Shown one piece after another: positions 14,862 through 22,720 of a stretch of 23,795 nt of DNA (positions within the stretch are counted from its first letter, which is position 1; every line of letters starts with the position of its first letter). The stretch spans positions 1 to 23,795 of the forward strand of contig JBEAQJ010000085.1 of the NCBI GenBank assembly GCA_041163945.1. Direction: 5' to 3'. The notes under the pieces are model-generated. The model was given only the letters and a program-made list of their open reading frames with translations, was not told where the DNA came from and ran no database searches. A program made the translations under genes and the position numbers. This DNA is from Roseicyclus sp041163945 (lineage in GTDB: Bacteria; Pseudomonadota; Alphaproteobacteria; Rhodobacterales; Rhodobacteraceae).

Positions 14862-15822
14862 AGGGCTCCCCCCCTGCGCGCGGCGGGATGGCCTTGCCCA
14901 CAAGCCCCGCCAGCACGATCACGACCAGAATGTAGGGCAGGGCCTGCATGAATTGCACGGGCACGATGAATTCGCCCAGTTGGATGTTCTGATACCGGTT
15001 GCCGACCGCATCGAAAAAGCCAAACAGCAGACAGGCCGACAGCGCATACCAAGGCCGCCACTTGGCAAAGATCAGCGCCGCCAGCGCGATGAAACCGCGC
15101 CCGGCGCTCATGTCCTTGACGAAACCCGCCGACAGTGCGGTCGACAGATAGGCCCCCGCGATCCCGCACAAGATGCCGGCGATCATCACCGCGGCATACC
15201 GCAAACCCACCACCGAAATCCCGGCGGTATCGACCGCGGCCGGGTTTTCCCCCACCGCGCGCAGGCGCAGGCCGAACCGCGTTCGGTAAAGCACCCACCA
15301 TGTCAGCGGCACCAAGGCCAGGGACAGATAGACCAGGATCGAATGGCCCGAAATCAGTTCGGAATAGATCTGGCCCAATGGGCCTTGTTGCGCGATGCCC
15401 CGAATGGTCGATTCCGCGCCCGGCAGAACGATGTTGCCAAAACGCGCATCCGACGGCAGCTGCGGTGTGCGCCCGCCCTGGGCAAACCAGGTCTGCGCGA
15501 TCACCACCGCCAGACCGGCGGCCAGAAAATTGATCGCCACCCCCGAAATCAGCTGATTGCCCCGGAACGTGATCGAGGCCAGCCCGTGCAGCGCGGCCAG
15601 AACCATGGAGGCCGCGACCCCCGCCACCAGCCCGACCCAGACCGACCCCGAGCTATAGGCCAATGCCGCGGCAAAGAAGGCCGCGACCAGCATCTTGCCT
15701 TCCAGCCCGATGTCGAACACGCCCGCGCGCTCGGAATAAAGCCCCGCCAGACAGGCCAGCAACAGCGGTGTGGCCAGCCGCACGGTGCTGTCGAGAATTT
15801 GCAAGATGGTCAGGAAATCCAT
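14845..15822 (-). CDS. Nucleoside-type ABC permease 2
   Basis: A 325-aa membrane permease of the branched-chain/ribose permease fold (BPD_transp_2), like NupQ/YufQ of the Bacillus nucleoside importer. About eight to ten hydrophobic helices are visible. The family motif after the first helices is VFDIGLEGKMLVAAF (35-49), and LRAVGENPAAVDTAGI forms the cytoplasmic coupling loop toward the ATPase. The start at 15822 lies 5 nt after the stop of permease 1. Its 3' end overlaps the phosphorylase gene, so transport and nucleoside cleavage are made from one message. Confidence 0.93.
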   Translation of the reverse strand: MDFLTILQILDSTVRLATPLLLACLAGLYSERAGVFDIGLEGKMLVAAFFAAALAYSSGSVWVGLVAGVAASMVLAALHGLASITFRGNQLISGVAINFLAAGLAVVIAQTWFAQGGRTPQLPSDARFGNIVLPGAESTIRGIAQQGPLGQIYSELISGHSILVYLSLALVPLTWWVLYRTRFGLRLRAVGENPAAVDTAGISVVGLRYAAVMIAGILCGIAGAYLSTALSAGFVKDMSAGRGFIALAALIFAKWRPWYALSACLLFGFFDAVGNRYQNIQLGEFIVPVQFMQALPYILVVIVLAGLVGKAIPPRAGGEPYVKER

Positions 15823-15827
15823 CGTCG

Positions 15828-16946
15828 CTACTCCGCCGGGTGGGGGGGCGCGGCGCGATCACGGCGGCGCTTGAGCGTCAGAAAGACCCTTTGCACCGGC
15901 AGGCGCACCATGTTGTCGAGCGCCCCGGTGAACAAGATCACCAGCGCCTGGATGACCACGATCATCTCGCGGCTGATGGCGGGCATTTCGAACTGCAACT
16001 CGGCCCCGCCTTGATAGAGCGCGCCGAACAACAGCGCTGCCAGTATCACCCCCACCGGGTGCGATCGGCCCATCAGCGCCACCGCGATGCCGACGAAACC
16101 CGCCCCTTCGGTAAAGTCGAGCACCAGCCGTTCGGCTTCGCCCATCACCACGTTCACGGCCATGAGCCCCGCCAAGGCCCCCGAGATCAGCATGCTGACC
16201 AGGATGATCTTGGTGGGGTTGATCCCGGCATAGACGGCGGCGGTTTCGGATTGCCCGAACGACCGGATTTCATAGCCCAGCCGTGTGCGCCAGATCAAAA
16301 GCCAGACCAGCCCACAGGCGATGAGCGCCAGAAAGATCGATATGTTGAGCGGCGTGGACCCGCGAAAGCCCAACCCGCCCGCGAAGTCGGCGGCGCTGGG
16401 CAGATGCGTCGTGGGCGCAAAGCTGGCGCTTTCGGGCGCCATCGAGCCCTCGACGCGGAAGACATTGACCAACAGATACACCAGCAGCGCCGACGCGATG
16501 TAGTTGAACATGATCGTGGTGATCACGATATGGCTGCCGCGCTTGGCCTGCAGATAGGCGGGTACGGCCGCCCATGCGGCTGCAAACAGCATGGAAAAGC
16601 CCATCGCCGCGGCCAGCGCCAGCGACCAGTGCGGCCAATCCACGCCCAGCAAGATGACCGCAACGCCCAAGCCCCCGAGTGCCGCCTGTCCCTCGCCGCC
16701 GATGTTGAACAGCCGCGCGTGAAAGGCCACGGCCACCGCCAGCCCGGTGAAAATGAAATTCGTGGCATAATACAGCGTGTAGCCCCAGCCATAGGCCGAC
16801 CCGAACGCACCGCGCAGCATGATCTGCATGGCGCGCAGCGGGCTTTCGCCGATAATCGCCACCACCAGCCCCGACACCAACAGCGCCAGCACCACGCTGA
16901 TCAGCGGGATCAAGACGACATCGGCCCATTTCGGCATCTTGTCCAT
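15828..16946 (-). CDS. Nucleoside-type ABC permease 1
   Basis: A 372-aa permease, partner of the previous one and similar in layout to NupP/YufP. It has a hydrophobic N-terminus (about 10-32), the family block LFNIGGEGQAALGG (about 79-92), further helices, and a coupling loop ending RSFGQSETAAVYAGI. The C-terminus is Arg- and Pro-rich (KRRRDRAAPPHPAE) and probably cytoplasmic. The ATG at 16946 lies 1 nt after the ATPase stop (TGA at 16950-16948), so the two are translated in tandem. Confidence 0.93.
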   Translation of the reverse strand: MDKMPKWADVVLIPLISVVLALLVSGLVVAIIGESPLRAMQIMLRGAFGSAYGWGYTLYYATNFIFTGLAVAVAFHARLFNIGGEGQAALGGLGVAVILLGVDWPHWSLALAAAMGFSMLFAAAWAAVPAYLQAKRGSHIVITTIMFNYIASALLVYLLVNVFRVEGSMAPESASFAPTTHLPSAADFAGGLGFRGSTPLNISIFLALIACGLVWLLIWRTRLGYEIRSFGQSETAAVYAGINPTKIILVSMLISGALAGLMAVNVVMGEAERLVLDFTEGAGFVGIAVALMGRSHPVGVILAALLFGALYQGGAELQFEMPAISREMIVVIQALVILFTGALDNMVRLPVQRVFLTLKRRRDRAAPPHPAE

Positions 16947-16947
16947 G

Positions 16948-18480
16948 TCAGGCCGCCCCCTCGGTCACGCCGGCCATCAACAGGCCAAGCGCGTTTTGAT
17001 CGGTCTGATGCGGCAGGCGCTCGCCCATGATGCGCCCGTCGAACATCACCGCGATGCGGTCGGACAGGCCCATGATTTCGTCCAGTTCGACCGACACCAG
17101 CAAGATCGCTTTGCCCTGATCGCGCAGCGCAATGATCTGGCGGTGGATGAACTCGATCGCCCCGATGTCGACCCCGCGCGTGGGCTGGCCCACAAGCAGC
17201 AGGTCGGGCGCGCGGTCCATCTCGCGGGCGACGACGATCTTTTGCTGGTTGCCGCCGGAAAAATTCCGCGCGGGCAAGCGCGGGTTGGGCGGGCGCACAT
17301 CGTAGCGCGCCATCTTGTCGGTGCAGTCGGCCTTGATCGCGGCATGATCCATGACAAGGCCCATGTTGTATTTGGGATCGCGGTGATAGCCGAAGGCCAC
17401 GTTTTCCCAGGCCTCGAATCCCATGATCAGACCTTCGGTCTGGCGATCTTCGGGAACATGGCCGATGCCCATGGCCCGGCGGCTTTGGCCATTGGCCTGC
17501 GCGCCGGTGATGTCGAGCGGGCGACCGAACAGGCTGACACTGCCGCCGCTGGCCATGATCATCCCGCCCAGCACCTCCAACAGCTCGGTCTGGCCATTGC
17601 CCGCGACACCGGCGATGCCCAGGATTTCGCCGCGCCGGATGTCGAAGGATACGCCCTTCAGCCGCTCGACCCCGCCGCGCCGCGCGCGCAGATCGCGCAC
17701 GCTCAGCACCAGTTCGCCGGGAACGGCGGGGGTCTTTTCGACCTGCAGCAACACCTTGCGCCCCACCATCATCTCGGCCAACTCGGCGGGCGATGTCCGC
17801 GACGTCTGGACGGTGTTGGTCATTTCGCCCCGGCGCATCACGCTGACGGTATCGGTGATGTCCATGATTTCGCGCAGCTTGTGCGTGATCAAGATGATGG
17901 TTTTGCCCTCGGCCTTGAGCCGTTCGAGAATACGAAACAGCTGATCGGCCTCGGCCGGGGTCAATACACCGGTGGGTTCGTCCAGGATCAAGATATCGGC
18001 GTGGCGATACAGCTGCTTGAGGATCTCGACCCGCTGTTGATGGCCCACGCTCAGATCTTCGATCACGGCGTCCGGGTCGACCTTCAGGCCATATTCGCTG
18101 GAGAGTTCCGTCAGCAGCTTGCGCGCCTTTGCAATCGACGGGCGCAGCATCGCGCCGTCTTCGGCGCCGAGGATCACGTTTTCCAGAACGGTGAAATTCT
18201 CGACCAGCTTGAAATGCTGATGCACCATGCCGATGCCGGCCCGAATGGCGGCCTGGCTGTCGGGGATGGCGGTGGGGTTGCCGTTGATCAGGATTTCGCC
18301 GGAATCGGCTTTGTAGAACCCATACAAGATCGACATCAGTGTCGATTTTCCGGCACCGTTTTCCCCCACGATCCCATGGATCGTGCCCCGCGCCACCGAC
18401 AGGGAAATATCGCGGTTGGCCTGAACCGGGCCAAACGCCTTGGAAATGCCCCTTAGTTCAATGGCAGGCGCGTCTGTCAT
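16948..18480 (-). CDS. Fused ATPase of nucleoside ABC importer
   Basis: A 510-aa ATPase with two domains, as in NupO/YufO and the RbsA group. Domain 1 is canonical: Walker A GENGAGKS (39-46), signature LSVGH (143-147), Walker B LILDEP (164-169), ITHK switch. Domain 2 is degenerate: GVAGNGQTEL (291-300) replaces Walker A, the signature FSGGN (407-411) is kept, and LLLVGQPTRG (427-436) lacks the Walker B Asp-Glu pair. As I recall, this asymmetry is normal for the family, with hydrolysis at one site. A GC-rich hairpin in the 93-bp gap upstream separates it from the binding-protein gene. Confidence 0.95.
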   Translation of the reverse strand: MTDAPAIELRGISKAFGPVQANRDISLSVARGTIHGIVGENGAGKSTLMSILYGFYKADSGEILINGNPTAIPDSQAAIRAGIGMVHQHFKLVENFTVLENVILGAEDGAMLRPSIAKARKLLTELSSEYGLKVDPDAVIEDLSVGHQQRVEILKQLYRHADILILDEPTGVLTPAEADQLFRILERLKAEGKTIILITHKLREIMDITDTVSVMRRGEMTNTVQTSRTSPAELAEMMVGRKVLLQVEKTPAVPGELVLSVRDLRARRGGVERLKGVSFDIRRGEILGIAGVAGNGQTELLEVLGGMIMASGGSVSLFGRPLDITGAQANGQSRRAMGIGHVPEDRQTEGLIMGFEAWENVAFGYHRDPKYNMGLVMDHAAIKADCTDKMARYDVRPPNPRLPARNFSGGNQQKIVVAREMDRAPDLLLVGQPTRGVDIGAIEFIHRQIIALRDQGKAILLVSVELDEIMGLSDRIAVMFDGRIMGERLPHQTDQNALGLLMAGVTEGAA

Positions 18481-18517
18481 CTGGCGGCGTGCGCTCCGGT
18501 GCGGGTCTGATGCGGAA

Positions 18518-18548
18518 CGGGCCGCGGTGATCGTGCCACCACGGCCCG
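18518..18548 (-). other. Intercistronic hairpin after the binding-protein gene
   Basis: CGGGCCG (18518-18524) pairs with CGGCCCG (18542-18548), and an inner GGTG/CACC stem (18526-18529 with 18537-18540) follows across one mismatch. No T-run accompanies it, so it is not a simple terminator. Such hairpins between a binding-protein gene and its ATPase gene often protect the upstream message, giving excess binding protein; that role is inferred here. Confidence 0.6.
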
Positions 18549-18573
18549 CCCGGTTCGTTTGGCTGGGGTGCGG

Positions 18574-19572
18574 TTACTGCATCTGCACGGGGCAGGTGCC
18601 GTCGTCGGTGAAGTTGTGCACCTTGATGTCGCCGGCAATGATGGCCGTGCGTGCGGCATCGACGGCGGCCTGCATCTCGGCCGTGATGAGCGCGGCGTTG
18701 TTGTCATCCAGGGCGTAGCCCACGCCTTCTTCGGCCAGACCGAAGACATGGATGCCGGTTGCCACCTCGGCCCCGGTGGTGAAGGCGTCATGCACCGCCA
18801 CATCGACGCGCTTGAGCATCGAGGTCAGCACCGAACCGGGGTGCAGGTAGTTCTGGTTGCTGTCCACGCCGATCGAAAAGATGCCTTCGTCGGCGGCAAC
18901 CTGCAGCACGCCCAGGCCCGTGCCGCCGGCAGCGGCAAAGACCACATCCGCGCCTTGCGCGATCTGGCCGCGGGTCAGTTCGCCGCCGCGCACCGGATCG
19001 TTCCAGGCCGCCGGCGTCGTGCCGGTCATGTTGGCGATCACGGTGATGTCGGATTTCACCGCCGCCGCACCCTGCGCGTAGCCGCAGGCAAAGCGCGAGA
19101 TCAACGGAATGTCCATGCCGCCCACGAAGCTGACCGTGCCCGATTCCGATGCCATCGCGGCCAGCATGCCCACCAGATAGGACCCTTCATGTTCCGAGAA
19201 GATGACCGAGCGCACATTGGGCGCATCCACCACACCGTCGATGATCACAAAGGTCGTGTCCGGGTAATCGGGCGCCACGACCGACAGCGGGGTTGCCTGG
19301 CTGAAGCCGGCCATCACGATCGGGTTCGAACCCGCTTCGGCCAAGCGGCGCATCGCCTGTTCGCGCTGAGCGTCCGAGGTCAGTTCGATCTCGCGGTAGG
19401 TGCCCCCGGTTTCCGAAGCCCACAATTCCGCCCCGTTGAACGCGGCTTCGTTGAACGAGCGGTCGAATTTGCCGCCCAGGTCGAAAATGATCGCCGGCCC
19501 TTCGGCCAGCGCGCCCGATGCGGACAGGGCCAAGGCAGCGGCGGCGCCCATCAGCGTGGTCTTTGTGGTCAT
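18574..19572 (-). CDS. BMP-family nucleoside-binding protein
   Basis: A 332-aa periplasmic substrate-binding protein of the BMP/PnrA family, whose characterised members bind purine nucleosides. The signal peptide spans about 1-23 (MTTKTTLMG..., cleaved after SGALA). No Cys is present at the cleavage site, so it is a soluble periplasmic protein rather than a lipoprotein. The mature part opens with IIFDLGGKFDRSFNEAAF (28-45), the family's first ligand-contact block, and later has GGMDIPLI and FAAAGGTGLG. GGGAG lies 9 nt before the ATG. It heads the importer operon; the downstream phosphorylase supports nucleosides as ligand. Confidence 0.95.
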   Translation of the reverse strand: MTTKTTLMGAAAALALSASGALAEGPAIIFDLGGKFDRSFNEAAFNGAELWASETGGTYREIELTSDAQREQAMRRLAEAGSNPIVMAGFSQATPLSVVAPDYPDTTFVIIDGVVDAPNVRSVIFSEHEGSYLVGMLAAMASESGTVSFVGGMDIPLISRFACGYAQGAAAVKSDITVIANMTGTTPAAWNDPVRGGELTRGQIAQGADVVFAAAGGTGLGVLQVAADEGIFSIGVDSNQNYLHPGSVLTSMLKRVDVAVHDAFTTGAEVATGIHVFGLAEEGVGYALDDNNAALITAEMQAAVDAARTAIIAGDIKVHNFTDDGTCPVQMQ

Positions 19573-19663
19573 CTGATTGATCTCCCGGTTGAAATGATCC
19601 GCGGCGCGTCAATTCCGCCGCCGATCACGATTCTGTGCAAGATATGCGAGCTATCCCCGGCCG

Positions 19664-19693
19664 ATTAAGGGCAAACCCCGGCCAGAGGGTCAA
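19664..19693 (-). promoter_or_regulatory. Candidate promoter of the nucleoside-importer operon
   Basis: Read on the - strand, TTGACC (19693-19688) is followed after 18 bp by CTTAAT (19669-19664). A start near 19657 would give a leader of about 85 nt before the ATG at 19572. I saw no purine-riboswitch-like core in the leader. Moderate to low confidence. Confidence 0.4.
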
Positions 19694-19736
19694 CTGGATT
19701 CTGTCACATGCAAGGGTTGGTGGGGCTGCCGCAGCG

Positions 19737-20186
19737 TCAGCTTTTGCGATGACTGCCGGGAATTTGGGCGCCCAGCACAAGGGTTAGCGTCAGCGCGTCG
19801 ACCGCCGCCGATCCGGCGCGGGCGTAATAGCCGCGCCGCTGGCCGGTTGGCGCGAAACCGGCACGGGCATAGAGCGCGCGCGCCGCCGCATTGTCGGCCG
19901 CGACCTCCAGAAACAGTGTCTCGGCGCCGGCGGTCCGGGCTGCATCGATCACCAACTGCACCAAGGCGGTCCCGTGGCCCCGGCCTTGCATCGCGGGGTC
20001 GACCGCGATGGTCAAGATCTCGGCCTCGGGCGCCAGCACTTGCAGCAAGGCAAACCCATGGCGTCCAAGGCTGATGGCGCGCGTGTGCGGGCGCGCCAGC
20101 AGCGCCGCGATATCGGCCTTGGTCCAGATCTGGCCATGGTCGGCAAAGGCGGCCGCGTGAATCTGGGCCATGCGGGCGGGCGTCAT
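19737..20186 (-). CDS. rimI: GNAT acetyltransferase RimI
   Basis: A 149-aa GNAT-fold N-acetyltransferase. In Enterobacteria RimI acetylates the N-terminal Ala of ribosomal protein S18; in other bacteria the family is less well studied. The acetyl-CoA loop is QGRGHGTA (67-74), preceded by ILTIAVDPAM and followed by LEVAADNAAARALYARAGF, the classical RimI block, with the C-terminal catalytic Tyr region GYYARAG. The start shares ATGA (20183-20186) with the tsaB stop. The tsaB-rimI pairing is widespread in bacteria and supports both names. Confidence 0.9.
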   Translation of the reverse strand: MTPARMAQIHAAAFADHGQIWTKADIAALLARPHTRAISLGRHGFALLQVLAPEAEILTIAVDPAMQGRGHGTALVQLVIDAARTAGAETLFLEVAADNAAARALYARAGFAPTGQRRGYYARAGSAAVDALTLTLVLGAQIPGSHRKS

Positions 20187-20857
20187 GCGGGCAAGATCAT
20201 CGGCGATGGGTGGCGCGACGGGGCCGCATCTGCGGCGCGCAGATACAATGGCGCCGGGCGCGGCAGGTCCGGGTTGCGAAAACGCTGCGCGGCGATCCGT
20301 GCGATGGCTTCGGCCAGCGGCAGCGCCGGTGGCAAAACCGCCAACCCCGGCAGCGCCGCCGCCGCCAGCCCCGCCGCCGATCCGGTGACAGCGCCGCCTG
20401 CGATGACATGCGGCAGATCGCCCGGTGTCAGCAACAGCGGGTCATCCCCGCCCGTGCTATCAAATTCCTGAACATAAACCTCGCCCCGGCGGGCATCCTC
20501 GATCACCGTGATCGGGCGTGGCAAGCCATGGGCCAGCGCCTCGAGCGTGCTGACGCCAACGGCGGGAATGCCCAGGCCCAAGGCCAGCCCGCGCGCCGCC
20601 GACACCGAAATGCGGATGCCGGTGAAATTGCCCGGGCCCACACCCACCCCGATCGCATCCAGATCAGACAGGCCCGCGCCGCCCGCCGCCATCACCTCGG
20701 TGACCAGCACCATCAGGCGCTCGGCCTGTCCCTTGCCCATCGGCTCATGGGCTGCGGCCAGCAGGCTTTCGCCCGACAACAAAGCGGCCGCGCAATGCGC
20801 GGCCGATGTGTCGAAGGCCAAGATCAGCGGATCAGAGGTTGACAGGGCGCACCTCAA
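20183..20857 (-). CDS. tsaB: tRNA t6A biosynthesis protein TsaB
   Basis: A 224-aa protein of the ASKHA fold. TsaB scaffolds TsaD and TsaE in making N6-threonylcarbamoyl-adenosine at position 37 of ANN-decoding tRNAs. Seen: ILAFDTSAAHCAAAL near the N-terminus, GVGVGPGNFTGIRIS (71-85), the diagnostic TsaB/TsaD block, and VIEDARRGEVYV. The C-terminal half is short, as in other TsaB proteins, and lacks the metal site of TsaD. The start is uncertain: no ATG exists, the longest frame uses TTG 20857 and overlaps nfuA by 26 nt with only a weak GAAG site, and a non-ATG codon nearer ILAFDTS is possible. It overlaps rimI at its 3' end. Confidence 0.9.
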   Translation of the reverse strand: MRCALSTSDPLILAFDTSAAHCAAALLSGESLLAAAHEPMGKGQAERLMVLVTEVMAAGGAGLSDLDAIGVGVGPGNFTGIRISVSAARGLALGLGIPAVGVSTLEALAHGLPRPITVIEDARRGEVYVQEFDSTGGDDPLLLTPGDLPHVIAGGAVTGSAAGLAAAALPGLAVLPPALPLAEAIARIAAQRFRNPDLPRPAPLYLRAADAAPSRHPSPMILPA

Positions 20858-21395
20858 GCACTTCGGGGATGTAGTGGCGCAGCAAATTCTCGATGCCCAT
20901 CTTCAGCGTCAGCGTGCTGGATGGGCAGCCCGCGCAGGCACCCTGCATGTGCAGGTAGACCACGCCCCGCTCAAACCCGTGAAACGTGATGTCGCCCCCG
21001 TCTTGGGCCACGGCCGGCCGCACGCGGGTGTCAAGCAACGACTTGATCTGGCCGACGATTTCAGCGTCTTCGCCGCTGTGTTCGGCATGGCCGCCGGTAC
21101 CGCTGGCTTCGCCGTCCATCACCGGGGCGCCCGATTGGTAATGTTCCATGATGGCGCCCAGGATCGCGGGCTTGATATGGTCCCAGGCCACGGTTTCGGC
21201 CTTGGTCACGGTCACGAAATCGGTTCCGAAGAACACGCCCGTCACACCCGACACGGCGAAAATGCGCATGGCCAAGGGCGATTTTTCGGCGGCTTCGGCG
21301 CTGGGGAAATCGGCCGTTCCCAGATCCAGCACGCTTTGGCCGGGCAGGAACTTCAATGTCGCGGGATTGGGCGTGGATTCGGTCTGGATGAACAT
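20832..21395 (-). CDS. nfuA: Fe-S cluster carrier NfuA (NifU family)
   Basis: A 187-aa Nfu-type carrier that delivers 4Fe-4S clusters to client enzymes. The N-terminal Nfu_N domain opens with MFIQTESTPNPATLKFLPG (1-19), and the C-terminal NifU-like domain holds the cluster-binding CAGC, Cys154 and Cys157, in GACAGCPSS. A short Gly/His/Glu-rich linker (94-111) joins them. The ATG at 21395 has AAGGA about 9 nt upstream; the longer frame from 21449 runs through the promoter. A consensus -35 and an Irr/ICE-like palindrome lie directly upstream, so it is likely iron-responsive. The 3' end overlaps tsaB. Confidence 0.95.
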   Translation of the reverse strand: MFIQTESTPNPATLKFLPGQSVLDLGTADFPSAEAAEKSPLAMRIFAVSGVTGVFFGTDFVTVTKAETVAWDHIKPAILGAIMEHYQSGAPVMDGEASGTGGHAEHSGEDAEIVGQIKSLLDTRVRPAVAQDGGDITFHGFERGVVYLHMQGACAGCPSSTLTLKMGIENLLRHYIPEVLEVRPVNL

Positions 21396-21420
21396 GTGCG
21401 GCGTCCTTTGGCTTTGACCA

Positions 21421-21449
21421 GATATGCGGTTCCGGCCAAGCAGTGTCAA
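21421..21449 (-). promoter_or_regulatory. Promoter of nfuA
   Basis: On the - strand, a consensus -35 TTGACA (21449-21444) is followed after 17 bp by CATATC (21426-21421). Transcription would begin near 21413, about 18 nt before the ATG. The Irr-like box at 21452-21468 abuts the -35. This gives nfuA-tsaB-rimI a start of their own within the same-strand gene run. Confidence 0.6.
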
Positions 21450-21451
21450 GT

Positions 21452-21468
21452 TTTGGAACCGTTCTAAA
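21452..21468. promoter_or_regulatory. Irr-box (ICE)-like operator
   Basis: The + strand reads TTTGGAA-CCG-TTCTAAA; the - strand TTTAGAA-CGG-TTCCAAA. Compared with the Irr/iron-control-element consensus as I recall it (TTTAGAA-N3-TTCTAAA), there is one mismatch (21455). The symmetry extends to 9-bp arms (21450-21470) with that same single mismatch. It lies between the universal-stress gene and nfuA, touching the nfuA -35, a sensible place for iron control of an Fe-S gene. Confidence 0.65.
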
Positions 21469-21478
21469 ACAGCCCGGA

Positions 21479-21934
21479 TCAGGTGATGCTTTCCAGCTGT
21501 TCCTTGCTCAATTCGACCGGAACGATGGTGATGGGCACGGGCAGGCTGCCCGCCTGGCGCACCATCGCCGTGACCAGCGGCCCTGGCCCGCCCTTGCCGG
21601 CGGCGGCCCCCAGCACCAGCACCCCGATCTCGGGCGAGGCACGGATATGGTCCAAGATCTCGGTCACCGGCTCCCCTTCGCGGATGACCAGGCTGGGGTC
21701 TATGCCTTGCCGATCATGCATCCATTTGGCGAAAACATTGAAATGGGCTTCGATCCGTTCGCGCGCTTCGGCGCGCATCACCTCGGCCACGCCGATCCAG
21801 TGGTTGAATTCATCCGGCGGGATGACCGACAGGATTTCCACGCCACCCTGCGTATGGGCAGCGCGCATCGCGGCGAAACGCATCGCGTTCAGGCATTCGC
21901 GGGTGTCGTCCAGCACCACCAGGAATTTGCGCAT
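21479..21934 (-). CDS. Universal stress protein (UspA family)
   Basis: A 151-aa single-domain Usp protein. The alpha/beta opening MRKFLVVLDDTRECLNAMRF (1-20) carries the conserved Asp pair at 9-10. Near the C-terminus VLVLGAAAGKGGPGPLV resembles the G-x2-G-x9-G ATP loop of Usp proteins but is Gly-rich and irregular, so nucleotide binding is uncertain. It ends in ITIVPV, the last strand of the fold. AGGA lies about 10 nt before the ATG. It follows the VOC-fold gene by 93 nt and precedes nfuA by 83 nt. Its role is unknown beyond a general stress link. Confidence 0.9.
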   Translation of the reverse strand: MRKFLVVLDDTRECLNAMRFAAMRAAHTQGGVEILSVIPPDEFNHWIGVAEVMRAEARERIEAHFNVFAKWMHDRQGIDPSLVIREGEPVTEILDHIRASPEIGVLVLGAAAGKGGPGPLVTAMVRQAGSLPVPITIVPVELSKEQLESIT

Positions 21935-22027
21935 CGGGTTTTCCTATCTTGGCGGCTCAGCATGACGCCTGCGCGCCGCGCTGTCCACCGCTTCGCGCGC
22001 GTCCTGCCGGCCCGGCACATCTGCAGC

Positions 22028-22516
22028 CTATGCCAAGGCCAAGAGCCCGGCCAGATCGAGCGGCGCATTGCCCATCCGAAGCGCGCCCTGGGCATCGCGC
22101 GGCCAGTCTTCGGGGGCGCGGTCGCAATAAAGCTCGATGCCATTGCCATCGGGATCGCTGAAATAGACCGCTTCCGAAACGCCGTGATCGGCCGCGCCAT
22201 CCAGGCCGACCCCGGCTGCGATCACGCGGCGCACCGCGCGTGCCAGCGCCGCCCGATCCGGATACAAAAACGCCGTGTGATAGAGCCCCGTCGCGTCGGG
22301 GGCCGGGCGTGGCCCGCCCGCGCTGTGCCAGGTGTTCAGCCCCAGATGGTGGTGATAGCCGTCGAATGCCAGGAATGCCGCCTGTTGGCCGTAGCGCTGT
22401 TGCAGCTCAAGCCCGATCACATCGCTGTAAAAGGCGATGGATCGCGCAAGATCGGATACCTTCAGATGCACATGCCCGATCCGGGCGCCGCTGGGGCTGT
22501 GATGGCTTGGGGTCAT
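22028..22516 (-). CDS. VOC-family protein (glyoxalase/extradiol dioxygenase fold)
   Basis: A 162-aa protein of the vicinal-oxygen-chelate superfamily, resembling CatE-type catechol 2,3-dioxygenase domains. Two beta-alpha-beta-beta-beta modules are visible: one starting IGHVHLKVSDLARS (13-26), the second around TGLYHTAFLYP. Likely metal ligands are H17 (in GHVHLKV), H80 (in LYHTAF) and E128 (in DGNGIELYCDR), the usual set in this fold. The ATG at 22516 was chosen because AAGGAG lies 8 nt upstream; an in-frame GTG at 22525 overlaps that site. The substrate cannot be told. The gene is divergent from the DUF1989 gene. Confidence 0.9.
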   Translation of the reverse strand: MTPSHHSPSGARIGHVHLKVSDLARSIAFYSDVIGLELQQRYGQQAAFLAFDGYHHHLGLNTWHSAGGPRPAPDATGLYHTAFLYPDRAALARAVRRVIAAGVGLDGAADHGVSEAVYFSDPDGNGIELYCDRAPEDWPRDAQGALRMGNAPLDLAGLLALA

Positions 22517-22720
22517 GGCGCGCACTCCTTTTGGGGCATCTCATATCCTGTCGCGCGCGCCATGTCCTTGCGCACCACCGCAGATCGGCTGTGCACCGGG
22601 TGCGGCCGCGCTGGGGCTGCTGGGCATTGATCCATTCTGGCCTTTGCGCCCGATCGCGGCACGCCATATGCTGGGCGGCACGTGCCCGCCCGCATGCGCC
22701 AAGCGCCAGGTGATCCACAG
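22517..22720. promoter_or_regulatory. Divergent intergenic region, VOC gene / DUF1989 gene
   Basis: About 204 bp between two divergent starts, which should hold both promoters. I find no convincing -35/-10 pair. I looked for a guanidine-type riboswitch, because this protein family can accompany urea carboxylase, and did not recognise one. GCACC-G-GGTGC near 22594-22604 is a tight inverted repeat of doubtful meaning. Confidence 0.4.

Noticed and set aside
16819..18456. A 545-aa open frame on the + strand, antisense to the nucleoside importer ATPase and permease; similar long frames at 15663-17030, 14827-16014 and 2684-3874.
   Set aside because: They lie opposite well-supported genes in GC-rich DNA, where antisense frames stay open by chance. 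Their products are His/Gln/Arg/Pro-rich with no family resemblance.
16948..18480. Degenerate second ATP site in the nucleoside importer ATPase (GQPTRG replacing the Walker B Asp-Glu) as a possible inactivating change.
   Set aside because: The Bacillus NupO/YufO type, as I recall it, has the same pattern, so this is a family trait and not a local lesion.
22517..22720. Guanidine riboswitch upstream of the DUF1989 gene.
   Set aside because: I could not find the conserved ACGR-type or pseudoknot elements of the known guanidine riboswitch classes.
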